From Bacillus salacetis (GTDB lineage Bacteria; Bacillota; Bacilli; Bacillales; Bacillaceae_B), in contig NZ_QXIR01000004.1 in the NCBI RefSeq assembly GCF_003581585.1, positions 62,001 through 126,000 on the forward strand: a stretch of DNA of 64,000 nt, given 5' to 3'. Under the pieces are notes generated by a model that ran no database searches, was not told the DNA's origin, and saw only the letters and a program-made list of their open reading frames with translations. Made by a program: the position numbers and the translations under genes. Below are positions 33,080 to 41,439 of this stretch, in pieces (the first letter of the stretch is position 1; each line of letters opens with the position of its first letter).

Positions 33080-33832
33080 ATGAATTCGCCATTAAAGGTG
33101 CGTGATTTAGCGGTTGCATATCAAAAAAAACCGGTTTTGAAAAATATTTCCTTCAGTGTTCCGGAAGGAAATCTTGTTGGAATCATCGGGCCTAATGGAG
33201 CAGGGAAATCCACCTTGATCAAATCAATTCTTGAATTGATTCCTTCGTTAACAGGGGAAGTGGAAATATTCGGCAGCTCTTATAAAGCATCCAGGAAGAA
33301 AGTTGGTTACGTTCCGCAAAGAGAGTCGGTTGACTGGGATTTTCCAACGGATGCACTGGACGTAGTGACCATGGGGCGGTACGGCCATCTTGGATGGGTG
33401 AGCCGGCCGAGGAAAAAAGATAGGCAGATCGCAATGGACTGCCTTGAAAAAGTAGGGATGGCCGATTTTGCCGGCCGTCAGATCAGCCAGCTCTCAGGCG
33501 GGCAGCAGCAGCGGGTCTTCCTTGCACGTGCGCTGGCACAGGATGCTGATTTGTACTTCATGGATGAACCTTTTGTCGGGGTGGATGCGGCAACAGAAAA
33601 AGCGATCATCTCCCTGTTGAATGAATTGAAACAGCAGGGGAAAACGGTTCTCGTTGTCCACCATGACCTAAATACAGTGAAGGAATACTTTGATTGGATC
33701 ATGCTGTTGAATGTGGAACTCATCGGAGTGGGGCCGACGGAAGAACTTTTCACTAAAGAGTATCTGCAGAAGACTTATGGTGGAAAGCTGACGCTGCTGG
33801 ATTCAGCGGCAGCTGCTCCAGCAGGAAGGTGA
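33080..33832 (+). CDS. mntB: Manganese ABC transporter ATP-binding protein
   Basis: A 250-residue ATPase: Walker A 'GPNGAGKST', Q-loop 'VGYVPQRESVDWDFPT', signature 'LSGGQQQRVFLARALA', Walker B 'DLYFMDEPFVGVD', switch 'VVHHDL'. 'QRESVDWDFP' is typical of Mn/Zn importers. ATG 33080 is chosen because GAGGAGAGGG precedes it; an earlier ATG lacks a site. It lies 63 bp after mntA and one base or so before mntC translation signals. Confidence 0.92.
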   Translation: MNSPLKVRDLAVAYQKKPVLKNISFSVPEGNLVGIIGPNGAGKSTLIKSILELIPSLTGEVEIFGSSYKASRKKVGYVPQRESVDWDFPTDALDVVTMGRYGHLGWVSRPRKKDRQIAMDCLEKVGMADFAGRQISQLSGGQQQRVFLARALAQDADLYFMDEPFVGVDAATEKAIISLLNELKQQGKTVLVVHHDLNTVKEYFDWIMLLNVELIGVGPTEELFTKEYLQKTYGGKLTLLDSAAAAPAGR

Positions 33833-33842
33833 GGTGACAGAA

Positions 33843-34769
33843 ATGGAATGGCTATCTTTCTTACAAGATCCAAATACCCAATGGATACTAATGGGCTCAA
33901 TTCTCCTTGGTCTGAGCAGCGGTGTCATCGGATGCTTTGCCTATCTCAGGAAGCAGTCTTTGATGGGGGATGCCCTGTCACATGCTGCTCTGCCTGGTGT
34001 ATGTGTTGCCTTTATGATTACGGGGACGAAATCAATCGTCTTCTTCCTTATAGGTGCGATTGTTGCCGGATTGCTTGCAACGTTAATGATCAGTTTGATC
34101 ACGAAATATTCAAGGATCAAACAGGATTCAGCCTTGGGAATAATACTCACCGTCTTCTTCGGGGTAGGAATTGTCCTGCTCACCCAAATCCAGCACAGCA
34201 ACAGCGGAAACCAAAGCGGATTGGATAAGTTCCTGTTCGGGCAGGCGGCTTCGATGGTCCAGTCGGATGTATACACCATGGCCGCCATCAGTCTATTCCT
34301 TGTGGGAATTTCAGCATTGTTTTTCAAAGAATTCAAATTATTGTCTTTTGACCCGGGATTTGCCAAAGGGATCGGGCTGCCGATCTTTGTGCTGGATCAG
34401 TTCCTCATGATCCTCTTAGTAACGGCCGTCGTCATCGGAATTCAGGCTGTCGGGGTTGTGTTAATGGCAGCATTGCTGATCACTCCTGCAGTCGCTGCCA
34501 GGTACTGGACGGAAAAACTTCATATCATGGTCGTCCTGGCCGGGATTTTCGGGGCATTAAGCGGTTTTGCCGGTACCATTGTCAGCACTTTTGCGTCCAA
34601 CTTGCCGACAGGCCCGCTCGTTGTACTGTCTGCAACGGCGATTTTCATCATAAGTGTCATCTTTTCCCCGACCAGGGGAGCCATTGCCAAGGTAAAAGTA
34701 AGAGCACAGGCTAAACAGAACTATCAAGAAGTATATGTGAATGCCAAGGTAAAGGAGAGATCATCATGA
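33843..34769 (+). CDS. mntC: Manganese ABC transporter permease
   Basis: A 308-residue ABC-3 family permease with about eight helices. 'LGLSSGVIGCFAYLRKQSLM' and 'GDALSHAALPGVCVAF' are the family's N-terminal signature, and 'ITPAVAARYWTEKL' marks the ATPase-docking region. ATG 33843 has AAGGTGAGG at good spacing; a GTG nine bases earlier is possible. It overlaps mntD by four bases (ATGA). Confidence 0.9.
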   Translation: MEWLSFLQDPNTQWILMGSILLGLSSGVIGCFAYLRKQSLMGDALSHAALPGVCVAFMITGTKSIVFFLIGAIVAGLLATLMISLITKYSRIKQDSALGIILTVFFGVGIVLLTQIQHSNSGNQSGLDKFLFGQAASMVQSDVYTMAAISLFLVGISALFFKEFKLLSFDPGFAKGIGLPIFVLDQFLMILLVTAVVIGIQAVGVVLMAALLITPAVAARYWTEKLHIMVVLAGIFGALSGFAGTIVSTFASNLPTGPLVVLSATAIFIISVIFSPTRGAIAKVKVRAQAKQNYQEVYVNAKVKERSS

Positions 34770-35650
34770 ACGATTTCTGGATTATATTGATTGGTGCTCT
34801 CGTCGCCTGTTCATGCAGTGTTCTTGGGTGCTTTCTGGTACTTAGGAAAATGTCTATGGTTGGGGACGCCATCAGCCACTCAGTCCTGCCGGGAATTGTG
34901 CTTGCGTTTCTTCTCAGCGGATCAAGAGATTCCCTTTTCATGATGATCGGGGCAGCAGCTATTGGATTAGTCACAGTATTCCTGATTCAGATGTTCCAAA
35001 ATAATGGAGTACAGTCCGACGCGTCGATAGGTGTCGTCTTTACAGCTTTGTTTGCCATTGGTGTAGTCCTGGTAAGTGTTTTCGCAAGGCAGGTAGACCT
35101 TGACCTGGATTGTGTCCTTTACGGTGAAATTGCTTATGCCCCCTGGGATACCTTCCAGATTGGAGGGATGAGCTTTGGACCGGTTGCGGTCTGGGGAATC
35201 GGAGGAGCTTTCCTGTTAAACCTTTTGATAGTAGGTTTGTTTTATAAACAATTCAAGATTTGTTCTTTTGATCCTGCCATGGCTGCAGCATTGGGAATTC
35301 CCGTCATTCTTTTCCATTATGTATTGATGGGCATGGTGTCATTGACTACAGTGGCTTCCTTTGAAAGTGTTGGGGCGATCCTTGTTGTCGGTATGATCAT
35401 CGTGCCTGCTGCAACGGCTTATCTGCTGACTGAAAAGTTAAGCCGGATGATCATCATCAGTATGCTGATCGGCATTATCAGTTCCATAGCAGGTTATTAC
35501 CTTGCATACGTCCTAGACGCATCGATTGCCGGTTCTATGATCTCGGTTGCCGGAGCAATCTTTGCCCTTGTTTTTCTTTTCTCTCCTACCCATGGACTTG
35601 TGATAAAGAAATGGATCAGAAGAAAATTGATATCTGAAGAAGCCCTATAG
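34766..35650 (+). CDS. mntD: Manganese ABC transporter permease
   Basis: A 294-residue ABC-3 family permease, paralogue of mntC: 'CSVLGCFLVLRKMSMVGDAI' and 'SHSVLPGIVLAF' near the start, 'IVPAATAYLLTEKL' in the docking loop, 'FSPTHGLV' at the end. Two different permease subunits would form a heterodimer, as in B. subtilis MntCD. ATGA overlap with mntC indicates translational coupling. Confidence 0.9.
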   Translation: MNDFWIILIGALVACSCSVLGCFLVLRKMSMVGDAISHSVLPGIVLAFLLSGSRDSLFMMIGAAAIGLVTVFLIQMFQNNGVQSDASIGVVFTALFAIGVVLVSVFARQVDLDLDCVLYGEIAYAPWDTFQIGGMSFGPVAVWGIGGAFLLNLLIVGLFYKQFKICSFDPAMAAALGIPVILFHYVLMGMVSLTTVASFESVGAILVVGMIIVPAATAYLLTEKLSRMIIISMLIGIISSIAGYYLAYVLDASIAGSMISVAGAIFALVFLFSPTHGLVIKKWIRRKLISEEAL

Positions 35651-35665
35651 TCAGAGGTGATGAAC

Positions 35666-35761
35666 GTGGCTTCCAATCCAACGGAAATTCTTTTTAGAGA
35701 AGATTTAGAAGAGATATGCTTTAATTCAAATGTGCTCCGAACCAAAAAATGGGAGGCTTAA
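35666..35761 (+). CDS. Possible 31-residue peptide at the end of the mnt operon
   Basis: GTG 35666 lies 7 nt after AGAGGTG; product '(M)ASNPTEILFREDLEEICF' to 'RTKKWEA', acidic helix then basic end. It lies 15 bp after mntD and before the operon terminator, so it would be co-transcribed. Not recognised; could be chance or a gene remnant. Confidence 0.35.
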   Translation: MASNPTEILFREDLEEICFNSNVLRTKKWEA

Positions 35762-35777
35762 TAAAGGAGCTATTGAG

Positions 35778-35810
35778 GGACGGAACCGTTTTAGGGTTTC
35801 GTCCTTTTCG
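35778..35810 (+). terminator. Terminator of the mnt operon
   Basis: GGACGGAACC and GGTTTCGTCC stem (one G-U pair) followed by TTTT. Confidence 0.75.
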
Positions 35811-35877
35811 CCCAAAAAAATTCCCTTAATATTACAGTGATATGTTACTATTGTAATAATCTTTTAATTTTTAAGAA

Positions 35878-36034
35878 TATTTTTGCGGATATTGATGCTT
35901 TCGGATTCAAAGGTTTTACTCTCGAAAAAGGCCGAGCAGCTCTTTTCTTTCCTGCTCACCGGAAATTTAACGGCGTTTTTCCAGGATATTATCTAAAATT
36001 ATATCGAATAGCAACAATGTTTACGAAAAGAGCC
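35878..36034 (-). repeat. Dispersed TIR element, copy E
   Basis: Inverted relative to copies C, D and H: 'TTTTGCGGATATTGATGCTT', 'GAGCAGCTCTTTTCTTTCCT', 'GAATAGCAACAATGTTTACG'. It ends 30 bp before the permease gene at 36064 and probably contains or abuts its promoter. Confidence 0.82.
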
Positions 36035-36063
36035 ATTTACAAATAATAAAGGAGGAATGCAGA

Positions 36064-36927
36064 ATGGTGAAATCCTGGGGAAGGAACCTGCTTGAGCCAT
36101 TACTGATCATCCTCGGGATCGTATTAGTCAGCGCTTCATCGGGGTTATTTCTGAATCAATCGTTTTCATTATTTACATACTGGGACAGCCTTTTCAGTGT
36201 TTTTAAGGACATAGTGAATCCTGCCGGCATTGTTTATGTGAATTCTGATGTAGAACGGAACCTGTTTCCAATCATTTTTCTTGCATTCTACAGCAGTGTC
36301 CGGATTGTTCTTTTGGCCCTGGTCATAGCCATTTCGGTCTCTTTGCTGATTCTTGTAATCTATTACTCTGCTGGAAAATGGTTCAGGGGCTTGATCAATA
36401 GTTTCGCCTTTTTGATAAGTTCATTGCCGGATATTTTTGTGATTTCAATCATGCAGATTTTCGTGATCTGGTTTTTTAAACAATCGGGGATCCTGTTGAT
36501 GGATGTAGCTTCTATTGGGGAGAAGCAGATTATATTATTTCCTGCAGCGGTTTTGAGTATTGTTCCTGCTTTTTTCTTCTTGGGCTTGATGGTTTCTTTC
36601 ATTAAAGAAGAGCAGGGGCTTCCCTATGTGGAGCTTGCAAGAGGGAAAGGATTGGGCAAGTTCAGGCTGCTTTTCATCCATATGATCCGAAACATTCTCA
36701 TCAGCCTGACTTATCATGCAAAGCAGATCGTCTGGATGATGCTGTCAAATCTATTGATCTTGGAATATCTTTTTAATGTATTTGGCGTCACTTCATTCTT
36801 ATTCACCTATAATACGCCATCCATCTTTGCCATTACGGCAATTCTGCTGTTCATCCCGATATATATACTCCTCAAGGGACTGCAGTTCTTGATCAAGCGC
36901 AGAATCGGGAAGGAGATGAGTCTGTGA
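36064..36927 (+). CDS. ABC transporter permease (DppB/OppB-like), orphan
   Basis: A 287-residue polytopic membrane protein of binding-protein-dependent permease type. 'YVELARGKGLGKFRLLFIHM' is the EAA-type cytoplasmic loop (EL-A-G-K-G) that contacts an ATPase. The N-terminus has one helix and then a ~60-residue extracytoplasmic stretch, as in DppB-type subunits. It overlaps the next permease gene (TGATG). Neither a binding protein nor an ATPase gene is beside it, so these must be supplied elsewhere. Confidence 0.78.
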   Translation: MVKSWGRNLLEPLLIILGIVLVSASSGLFLNQSFSLFTYWDSLFSVFKDIVNPAGIVYVNSDVERNLFPIIFLAFYSSVRIVLLALVIAISVSLLILVIYYSAGKWFRGLINSFAFLISSLPDIFVISIMQIFVIWFFKQSGILLMDVASIGEKQIILFPAAVLSIVPAFFFLGLMVSFIKEEQGLPYVELARGKGLGKFRLLFIHMIRNILISLTYHAKQIVWMMLSNLLILEYLFNVFGVTSFLFTYNTPSIFAITAILLFIPIYILLKGLQFLIKRRIGKEMSL

Positions 36928-37949
36928 TGGAGAGGAAATTATATAAATGGCTTGTCATTCTTTGCACTGGATTCGTCATTATGATGGTGGCGGGCAGCTT
37001 GTTGTTTAATTATGTTTTGGATGTGGAGATTCCACAGACAACCCTTAAATACAGCGAGGAAGGAAAGATCATCGACGGAGCACCATTTAAACCTTCACGT
37101 GAATTCCTGTTAGGTACAGACCGGGATGGCTACGATATGCTCTACAAAGTTGTCCAGGGTGCACAGTATACACTGGGGGCGGCAATTGTCATTTCACTCC
37201 TGGGCTTCCTGATTTCCTTTGTTATTGGAATAGCCGGCGGCTTCATCAGGAGTACTTCGAAATACATAACACAGACACTATTCACATCATTTTATTTCAT
37301 TCCGCAGTCCATCATTGCTTACAATGTCTTGCATCCACTGCTGTGGGAACCCATGGAAGGTTTTGCAACCACATTCACCGAGAGGGTTATATGGCAGATC
37401 ATCATTCTTGCTGTGATAACCGTACCCACGACAGCCATATTGATCGCCAATGAAACAAGGGAGATATTACAAAAAGAGTTCATCCTAAGCGCCATGGTGC
37501 TTGGAGGGAGCAAATACTTTCTTTTCAAAAAGCATCTGCTGCCGCATTTGAAGCTCAGGTTGTTCATCATCTTTCCCAAAATCCTTATACAGGCATTGCT
37601 CATCATCGCTCATTTAGGATTCTTCAGTCTTTTCTTCGGGGGAACCGATGTATGTTACGGGGCATTTTGTGATCCTCCAAAACCTTTCGTGTTTGAATGG
37701 GCTGGCCTGATGGCCATGAGTTACAAGTCCATCTATAACGCATGGTGGATTTTCATGGCGCCGATGCTCTTCTTTTCTCTGACAATCCTGTCACTCAGCG
37801 GGATTGCGAAGGGATTGGAAGGAATCTCTCAAAGTGAGAAGAGAAAGAAAGTCTCTGCAGCAGAAAATACCCACAATTACGAAGACCATACAAATAAGCC
37901 GGCGCCTCATGATTTTGAACTGATATCAAAACATGATATATCTGGCTGA
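36927..37949 (+). CDS. ABC transporter permease (DppC/OppC-like), orphan
   Basis: A 340-residue partner permease. 'EFLLGTDRDGYDMLYKVVQG' closely matches the DppC/OppC signature 'HxLGTDxxGRDxxSR' in relaxed form. The EAA-type loop is in 'EFILSAMVLGGSKYFLFKKH'. The C-terminal ~45 residues are charged and dispensable-looking. ATG 36927 is chosen after AAGGAGATGAG; a GTG just before is possible. Likely heterodimer with the preceding product for peptide, opine or metal-chelate uptake; substrate unknown. Confidence 0.78.
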   Translation: MERKLYKWLVILCTGFVIMMVAGSLLFNYVLDVEIPQTTLKYSEEGKIIDGAPFKPSREFLLGTDRDGYDMLYKVVQGAQYTLGAAIVISLLGFLISFVIGIAGGFIRSTSKYITQTLFTSFYFIPQSIIAYNVLHPLLWEPMEGFATTFTERVIWQIIILAVITVPTTAILIANETREILQKEFILSAMVLGGSKYFLFKKHLLPHLKLRLFIIFPKILIQALLIIAHLGFFSLFFGGTDVCYGAFCDPPKPFVFEWAGLMAMSYKSIYNAWWIFMAPMLFFSLTILSLSGIAKGLEGISQSEKRKKVSAAENTHNYEDHTNKPAPHDFELISKHDISG

Positions 37950-37975
37950 TGAAATATTTGTCTTCCATCCATAAG

Positions 37976-38060
37976 TTAGTGGAGACCTCCTGCGGGACTA
38001 GGGGGACAGTGGAGACCCCGAATAGAGCTCCATTGTCAAGCCCCCGCGGAGTGCCCAATT
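37976..38060. repeat. Degenerate 'CCTGCGGGA' intergenic repeat
   Basis: 'GTGGAGACCTCCTGCGGGAC', 'GTGGAGACCCCG' and 'AAGCCCCCGCGGAG' resemble the GC-rich palindromic repeats common between genes in Bacillaceae. It fills most of the gap 37950-38110. Confidence 0.6.
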
Positions 38061-38110
38061 GCAGCAGAAATCAATTATTATAAATTCATTAAGAAATGAA
38101 GAGGTGCACA

Positions 38111-38908
38111 ATGTATACTCCAGAAGAAAGAAGTGTTTATTTCGAACAACTGATTGAAAAAGTGGAGTTGTTTGAGACAGTGGAAGGCATCGTTCAGATT
38201 GGTTCCGGGGTCGATGGCTATAATGATGAGTATTCTGATATCGACTTAATGGTTGCCGTCAAGGATATCGAAGACGCGGGCCCGGCCAAGGATTTGGTGA
38301 AACAGATATTCAATGAATACAAATCAGGCTACATTAAAGAGAAGAATTTCAGTAAAGACATCTTTTTGTTGATTGTTATATTAGAAGATCAAATGGAATT
38401 CAATATCTCTATTGTCCCTACAGCTTTTTTGACTGTGAGGTCGCCTTTGTGGAATGTCGTTGTTGATAAAACCGGAAATGTGATAGAGAAGATGAATGCC
38501 GAAAATGAGAAATTTATAACTAAACCGGTGAAATATAATGTAGGCTTTGATCTTCCTTTTGAATTCGTATACTATGCACGCTCATTGGAAAAGGAATTGA
38601 TGCGGAATAATCTTATCTATGCACTAAAAATGCTGGATGAAATGAGAGACTTCACCCTGACTGTCCAGGCATTGAATGAGGATAAGAAGCTGCATCAGTT
38701 CAAGGCATATGAGACGCTTGACCAGTCTTTCATCAAAGTATACCTGTCTACTTATCCTGAGGGCATGACTGCTGAACACGTAAGAGATTCGGCTGCAAGA
38801 TTAAAGGAGCTCTTCATTACAACATTAAAGAAAAATACGATCTTTTCAATGGATGAAGACTTAAAGGATCTATTAAATCATTCTTTTCCTTCAAAACAAG
38901 CAAAATAA
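38111..38908 (+). CDS. Nucleotidyltransferase-domain protein (aminoglycoside adenylyltransferase-like)
   Basis: A 265-residue protein with the pol-beta core 'IGSGVDGYNDEYSDIDLMVA', in which G-S...D-x-D supplies metal ligands, and a further Glu in 'DQMEFNISIVP'. The helical C-terminus ('YYARSLEKELMRNNLIYALK', 'YETLDQSFIKVYLSTYPEG') resembles lincosamide/streptomycin nucleotidyltransferases. ATG 38111 follows AGAGGTGCACA; an ATG 15 bp upstream overlaps this site. A resistance-like role is possible but the substrate is unknown. Own terminator. Confidence 0.8.
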   Translation: MYTPEERSVYFEQLIEKVELFETVEGIVQIGSGVDGYNDEYSDIDLMVAVKDIEDAGPAKDLVKQIFNEYKSGYIKEKNFSKDIFLLIVILEDQMEFNISIVPTAFLTVRSPLWNVVVDKTGNVIEKMNAENEKFITKPVKYNVGFDLPFEFVYYARSLEKELMRNNLIYALKMLDEMRDFTLTVQALNEDKKLHQFKAYETLDQSFIKVYLSTYPEGMTAEHVRDSAARLKELFITTLKKNTIFSMDEDLKDLLNHSFPSKQAK

Positions 38909-38927
38909 ATTTAGAGTGCGTCAGCCT

Positions 38928-38958
38928 GCAAAAGCTTATCCCTGGAGATAAGCTTTTT
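38928..38958 (+). terminator. Terminator of the nucleotidyltransferase gene
   Basis: AAAAGCTTATC and GATAAGCTTTT stem with a T run. Confidence 0.88.
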
Positions 38959-39233
38959 TTCATCGAAGTGAACAAGGGGCATGCTCATCTATATGTGGCT
39001 ATATTGCCACATGGTTAGTGTGAATACAATTCTTATTATAAAATTTCTTCTTTCAATATGCAGAGTGATCTCTAAAAAACCCAACTATATCAATGGATTT
39101 GGGAATGAAAAACGTTTGGATGTAAGTTGGGAAATGGAAAAATTAAACCAAATCAAAGAATCCCATGTGACAACCAGCCACCTATAGGTATATGGTGCTA
39201 AGCGGGATGATATGGTTAAATAGGATTAACAAA

Positions 39234-39424
39234 AGGCTGTTTTCGCATATATTGTTGCTTTCGGAAAATTCCCAGGTACCGGATTTTTCCCCTGTATACA
39301 AAGATTTTACTCTAGAAAAAGAACGAGCAGCTCTTTTCTTTCCTTCTCACCGGGGTTTTTACGACGATATACCAGTATTAGTTGAAATTCATGTTGAATA
39401 GCAACAAAGTTTACGAAAAGAACC
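39234..39424 (-). repeat. Dispersed TIR element, copy F
   Basis: Full copy in reverse orientation: 'GGCTGTTTTCGCATATATTG' at the left, 'GAACGAGCAGCTCTTTTCTT' inside, 'GAATAGCAACAAAGTTTACG' at the right. Confidence 0.88.
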
Positions 39425-39455
39425 TAACAAAATGACAAACTTTGCAGGTGAATAA

Positions 39456-39626
39456 TTGAGAGGAAGGAGGTCTTATAAAGATAAGTGGTTAATCGCAATC
39501 CGAAAATATAACAACTTCACGCAGCAGCAGGTGGCAGCAAGAGCATTTATAGATTGTACGTATCATTCCTACATAAAAACGGAGATTGGAATTCCAGATG
39601 TTGCTGAGAATATAACAAAGGTTTGA
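39456..39626 (+). pseudogene. Decayed XRE-type helix-turn-helix regulator
   Basis: One frame reads 'KDKWLIAIRKYNNFTQQQVA', 'ARAFIDCTYHSYIKTEIG' and 'IPDVAENITKV', then stops. This matches the HTH_3 pattern (R-x-x-x-x-T-Q-x-x-V-A...S/Y-x-x-I-E-x-G-x-x-P) in damaged form. A good GGAAGGAGG lies upstream but no normal start codon follows it. Confidence 0.55.
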
Positions 39627-40110
39627 ATTTAGATATAGTTATAATAATATTTTTTAACATCATTATGAAACCGAAGATAACGATTGGAAAGCTCATTCGG
39701 TATACACGTTGCAAAATTGCCACTTCAACAATTTGAAAACAGACATATGCTTAACTTATATGATTGTAAAAATAGATATCTGTTAATATGGTGATTTCCT
39801 TTTGGGTAATTATCTAAAAACAACAGATGATTGTCGCAGATACAGGCAGAGTTACTAAAAAGCCTGAAAGCCGCATTCACTATTAGAGTATATTACTTTT
39901 CTTGTTCAAGAAAAGACTGCGGTGGAAAGAACCTTGCCTCTCATTCGCTGATTGCCAAAAATTATAAATATTTGTAACCAAGGGTTTTGGAATCATTTCT
40001 GTTTATGCTTATGATGGGAAGATTGTGAACTCCTCATTGCACACATTTTTGATGAGAAGCCCTGAATACCCTATGACAGATCAAGATCTGAGCCGCTCCA
40101 AATAATAAAA

Positions 40111-40300
40111 GGCTGTTTTCGCATATAGTGTTATTTTCAGAAAAATCCCAGGTGCCGGATTTTTCCTCTGTATTTAAAGGTTTTACTCTCTAAAAGAACG
40201 AGCAGCTCTTTTCTTCCCTGCTCACCGGTGTTTTTACGGGGATTTACCAGGACATTAGTTGAAATTTATATTGAATAGCAACAAAGTTAACGAAAGAGCC
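40111..40300 (-). repeat. Dispersed TIR element, copy G
   Basis: Full copy in reverse orientation: 'GGCTGTTTTCGCATATAGTG', 'AAGAACGAGCAGCTCTTTTC', 'GAATAGCAACAAAGTTAACG'. It ends 46 bp before the AbrB-type gene. Confidence 0.88.
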
Positions 40301-40345
40301 TAATTAAAAAATAAATTAATATTTTTCCCGAGAGGAGACAGGAAA

Positions 40346-40627
40346 ATGAAATCGACTGGAATTGTACGAAAAGTAGATGAGCTGGGAAGAGTTGTCATCC
40401 CGATAGAACTGCGCAGGACATTGGGAATTGAAGTGAAGGATTCTTTGGAAATTTATGTTGATGACGAAAAGATCATCCTGACCAAGTATAAACCAAGCAG
40501 GACCTGCGATGTTACTGGGGAAGTTTCTGATAATAATATAGAAATCGCAGATGGTAAATTGATATTGAGCCATAAAGGGGCAGAAAAGCTTCTAAAAGAA
40601 ATCAAGGAATCATTCCAATTCGAATAA
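40346..40627 (+). CDS. AbrB/Abh/SpoVT-family transition-state regulator
   Basis: A 93-residue dimeric or tetrameric DNA-binding protein. The swapped-hairpin N-terminal domain is very well conserved: 'MKSTGIVRKVDELGRVVIPI', 'ELRRTLGIEVKDSLEIYVD'. The C-terminal domain ('GKLILSHKGAEKLLKEIKES') supports oligomerisation. AGAGGAGACAGGAAA precedes ATG 40346. It is probably a paralogue of AbrB/Abh rather than the main abrB, which usually lies near metS. Targets unknown. Confidence 0.88.
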   Translation: MKSTGIVRKVDELGRVVIPIELRRTLGIEVKDSLEIYVDDEKIILTKYKPSRTCDVTGEVSDNNIEIADGKLILSHKGAEKLLKEIKESFQFE

Positions 40628-40649
40628 TACGGTAAGTCAGCATATTGAA

Positions 40650-40684
40650 GAAAAGGGGATTTACTGTCTCCTTTTCTTTTTTTA
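40650..40684 (+). terminator. Terminator of the AbrB-type gene
   Basis: GAAAAGGGGA and TCTCCTTTTC stem followed by seven T residues. Confidence 0.82.
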
Positions 40685-40690
40685 TGAAGA

Positions 40691-41308
40691 TCATTCAGTC
40701 TTTTTATAAAAACCGAGAAAAATATCCGTAATCATTTTGGACAGCCATATGATGACCAGATATCCAATGAATAAATAAATGTATGGCATCTTAATGTAGA
40801 AGGTTAAAAAGTAATGAAGGACCAGCAATGGCTTGAATATGAAGGAAAGACCAGCACTTAAAAGAATCATATAGAGATAAAAATTCTTTTTGTTAGTTAA
40901 GATCCACTGATATAACAGTATATATATGACAGGAATCAGAGAAGCATCCAAGGTGACATTGCTTGGCAGGATGATGAGCCATTGATAGGGATATTCCCAA
41001 TAACCCTGGCTGGCACCGAAGCGGTCGATATAGCCGAGCCAGACATGAATGTTAAAGCCGAAAAATCCAAGTTGAAGTGCTCTCCTTTTATCGAGTTTAA
41101 AATAGAGAACAACAAGCGGAATGATAAAAAGCAGGATCAGGAACCAGAACTGCCAGGTATCATAGGCAGAATAATCATGCCAATATTCATTCCAGTCGTT
41201 TGTTAGAGCCTTTTGTTTATCATTAATAGTATCGATGACTTCTCTCTGTTTTTCCAATTCAGATTCACCTTTTGCCTTTTTTACATAGTATTTCCTGTAT
41301 ACTTTCAT
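40691..41308 (-). CDS. CBO0543-type membrane protein
   Basis: A 205-residue integral membrane protein with a charged N-terminal ~50 residues and five or six helices. 'FNIHVWLGYIDRFGASQGYW' followed by 'EYPYQWLIILPSNVTLDASL' and 'IPVIYILLYQWIL' are characteristic of a family annotated CBO0543, abundant in Bacillaceae and of unknown role. No clear ribosome binding site precedes ATG 41308; the stop lies just before the convergent terminator. Confidence 0.72.
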   Translation of the reverse strand: MKVYRKYYVKKAKGESELEKQREVIDTINDKQKALTNDWNEYWHDYSAYDTWQFWFLILLFIIPLVVLYFKLDKRRALQLGFFGFNIHVWLGYIDRFGASQGYWEYPYQWLIILPSNVTLDASLIPVIYILLYQWILTNKKNFYLYMILLSAGLSFIFKPLLVLHYFLTFYIKMPYIYLFIGYLVIIWLSKMITDIFLGFYKKTE

Positions 41309-41404
41309 TCATTCGTTTTTTTTGTGGGTATCTAGACCATGCTGCCGAAGCGGAAGCCTTCTATAAACCCCATAAAGAGGTTATGAACCAAGCGTGGTTG
41401 TAAA

Positions 41405-41432
41405 ATAAAGGCCCAGGGAATCGGTTCCCTGA
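41405..41432 (-). terminator. Probable terminator of asnA
   Basis: CAGGGAA and TTCCCTG pair around CCGA; on the minus strand GGCC and TTTATTTT follow. Modest. Confidence 0.55.
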
Positions 41433-41439
41433 GCGCTCG

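Larger units (their letters stand above)
38959..40345. other. Gene-poor, decayed stretch
   Basis: About 1.4 kb without an intact gene. It holds two full TIR elements (39234-39424 and 40111-40300), a decayed helix-turn-helix gene (39456-39626) and AT-rich sequence in which a short second HTH-like fragment may exist near 39665. It reads as a graveyard of small accessory genes. Confidence 0.7.
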
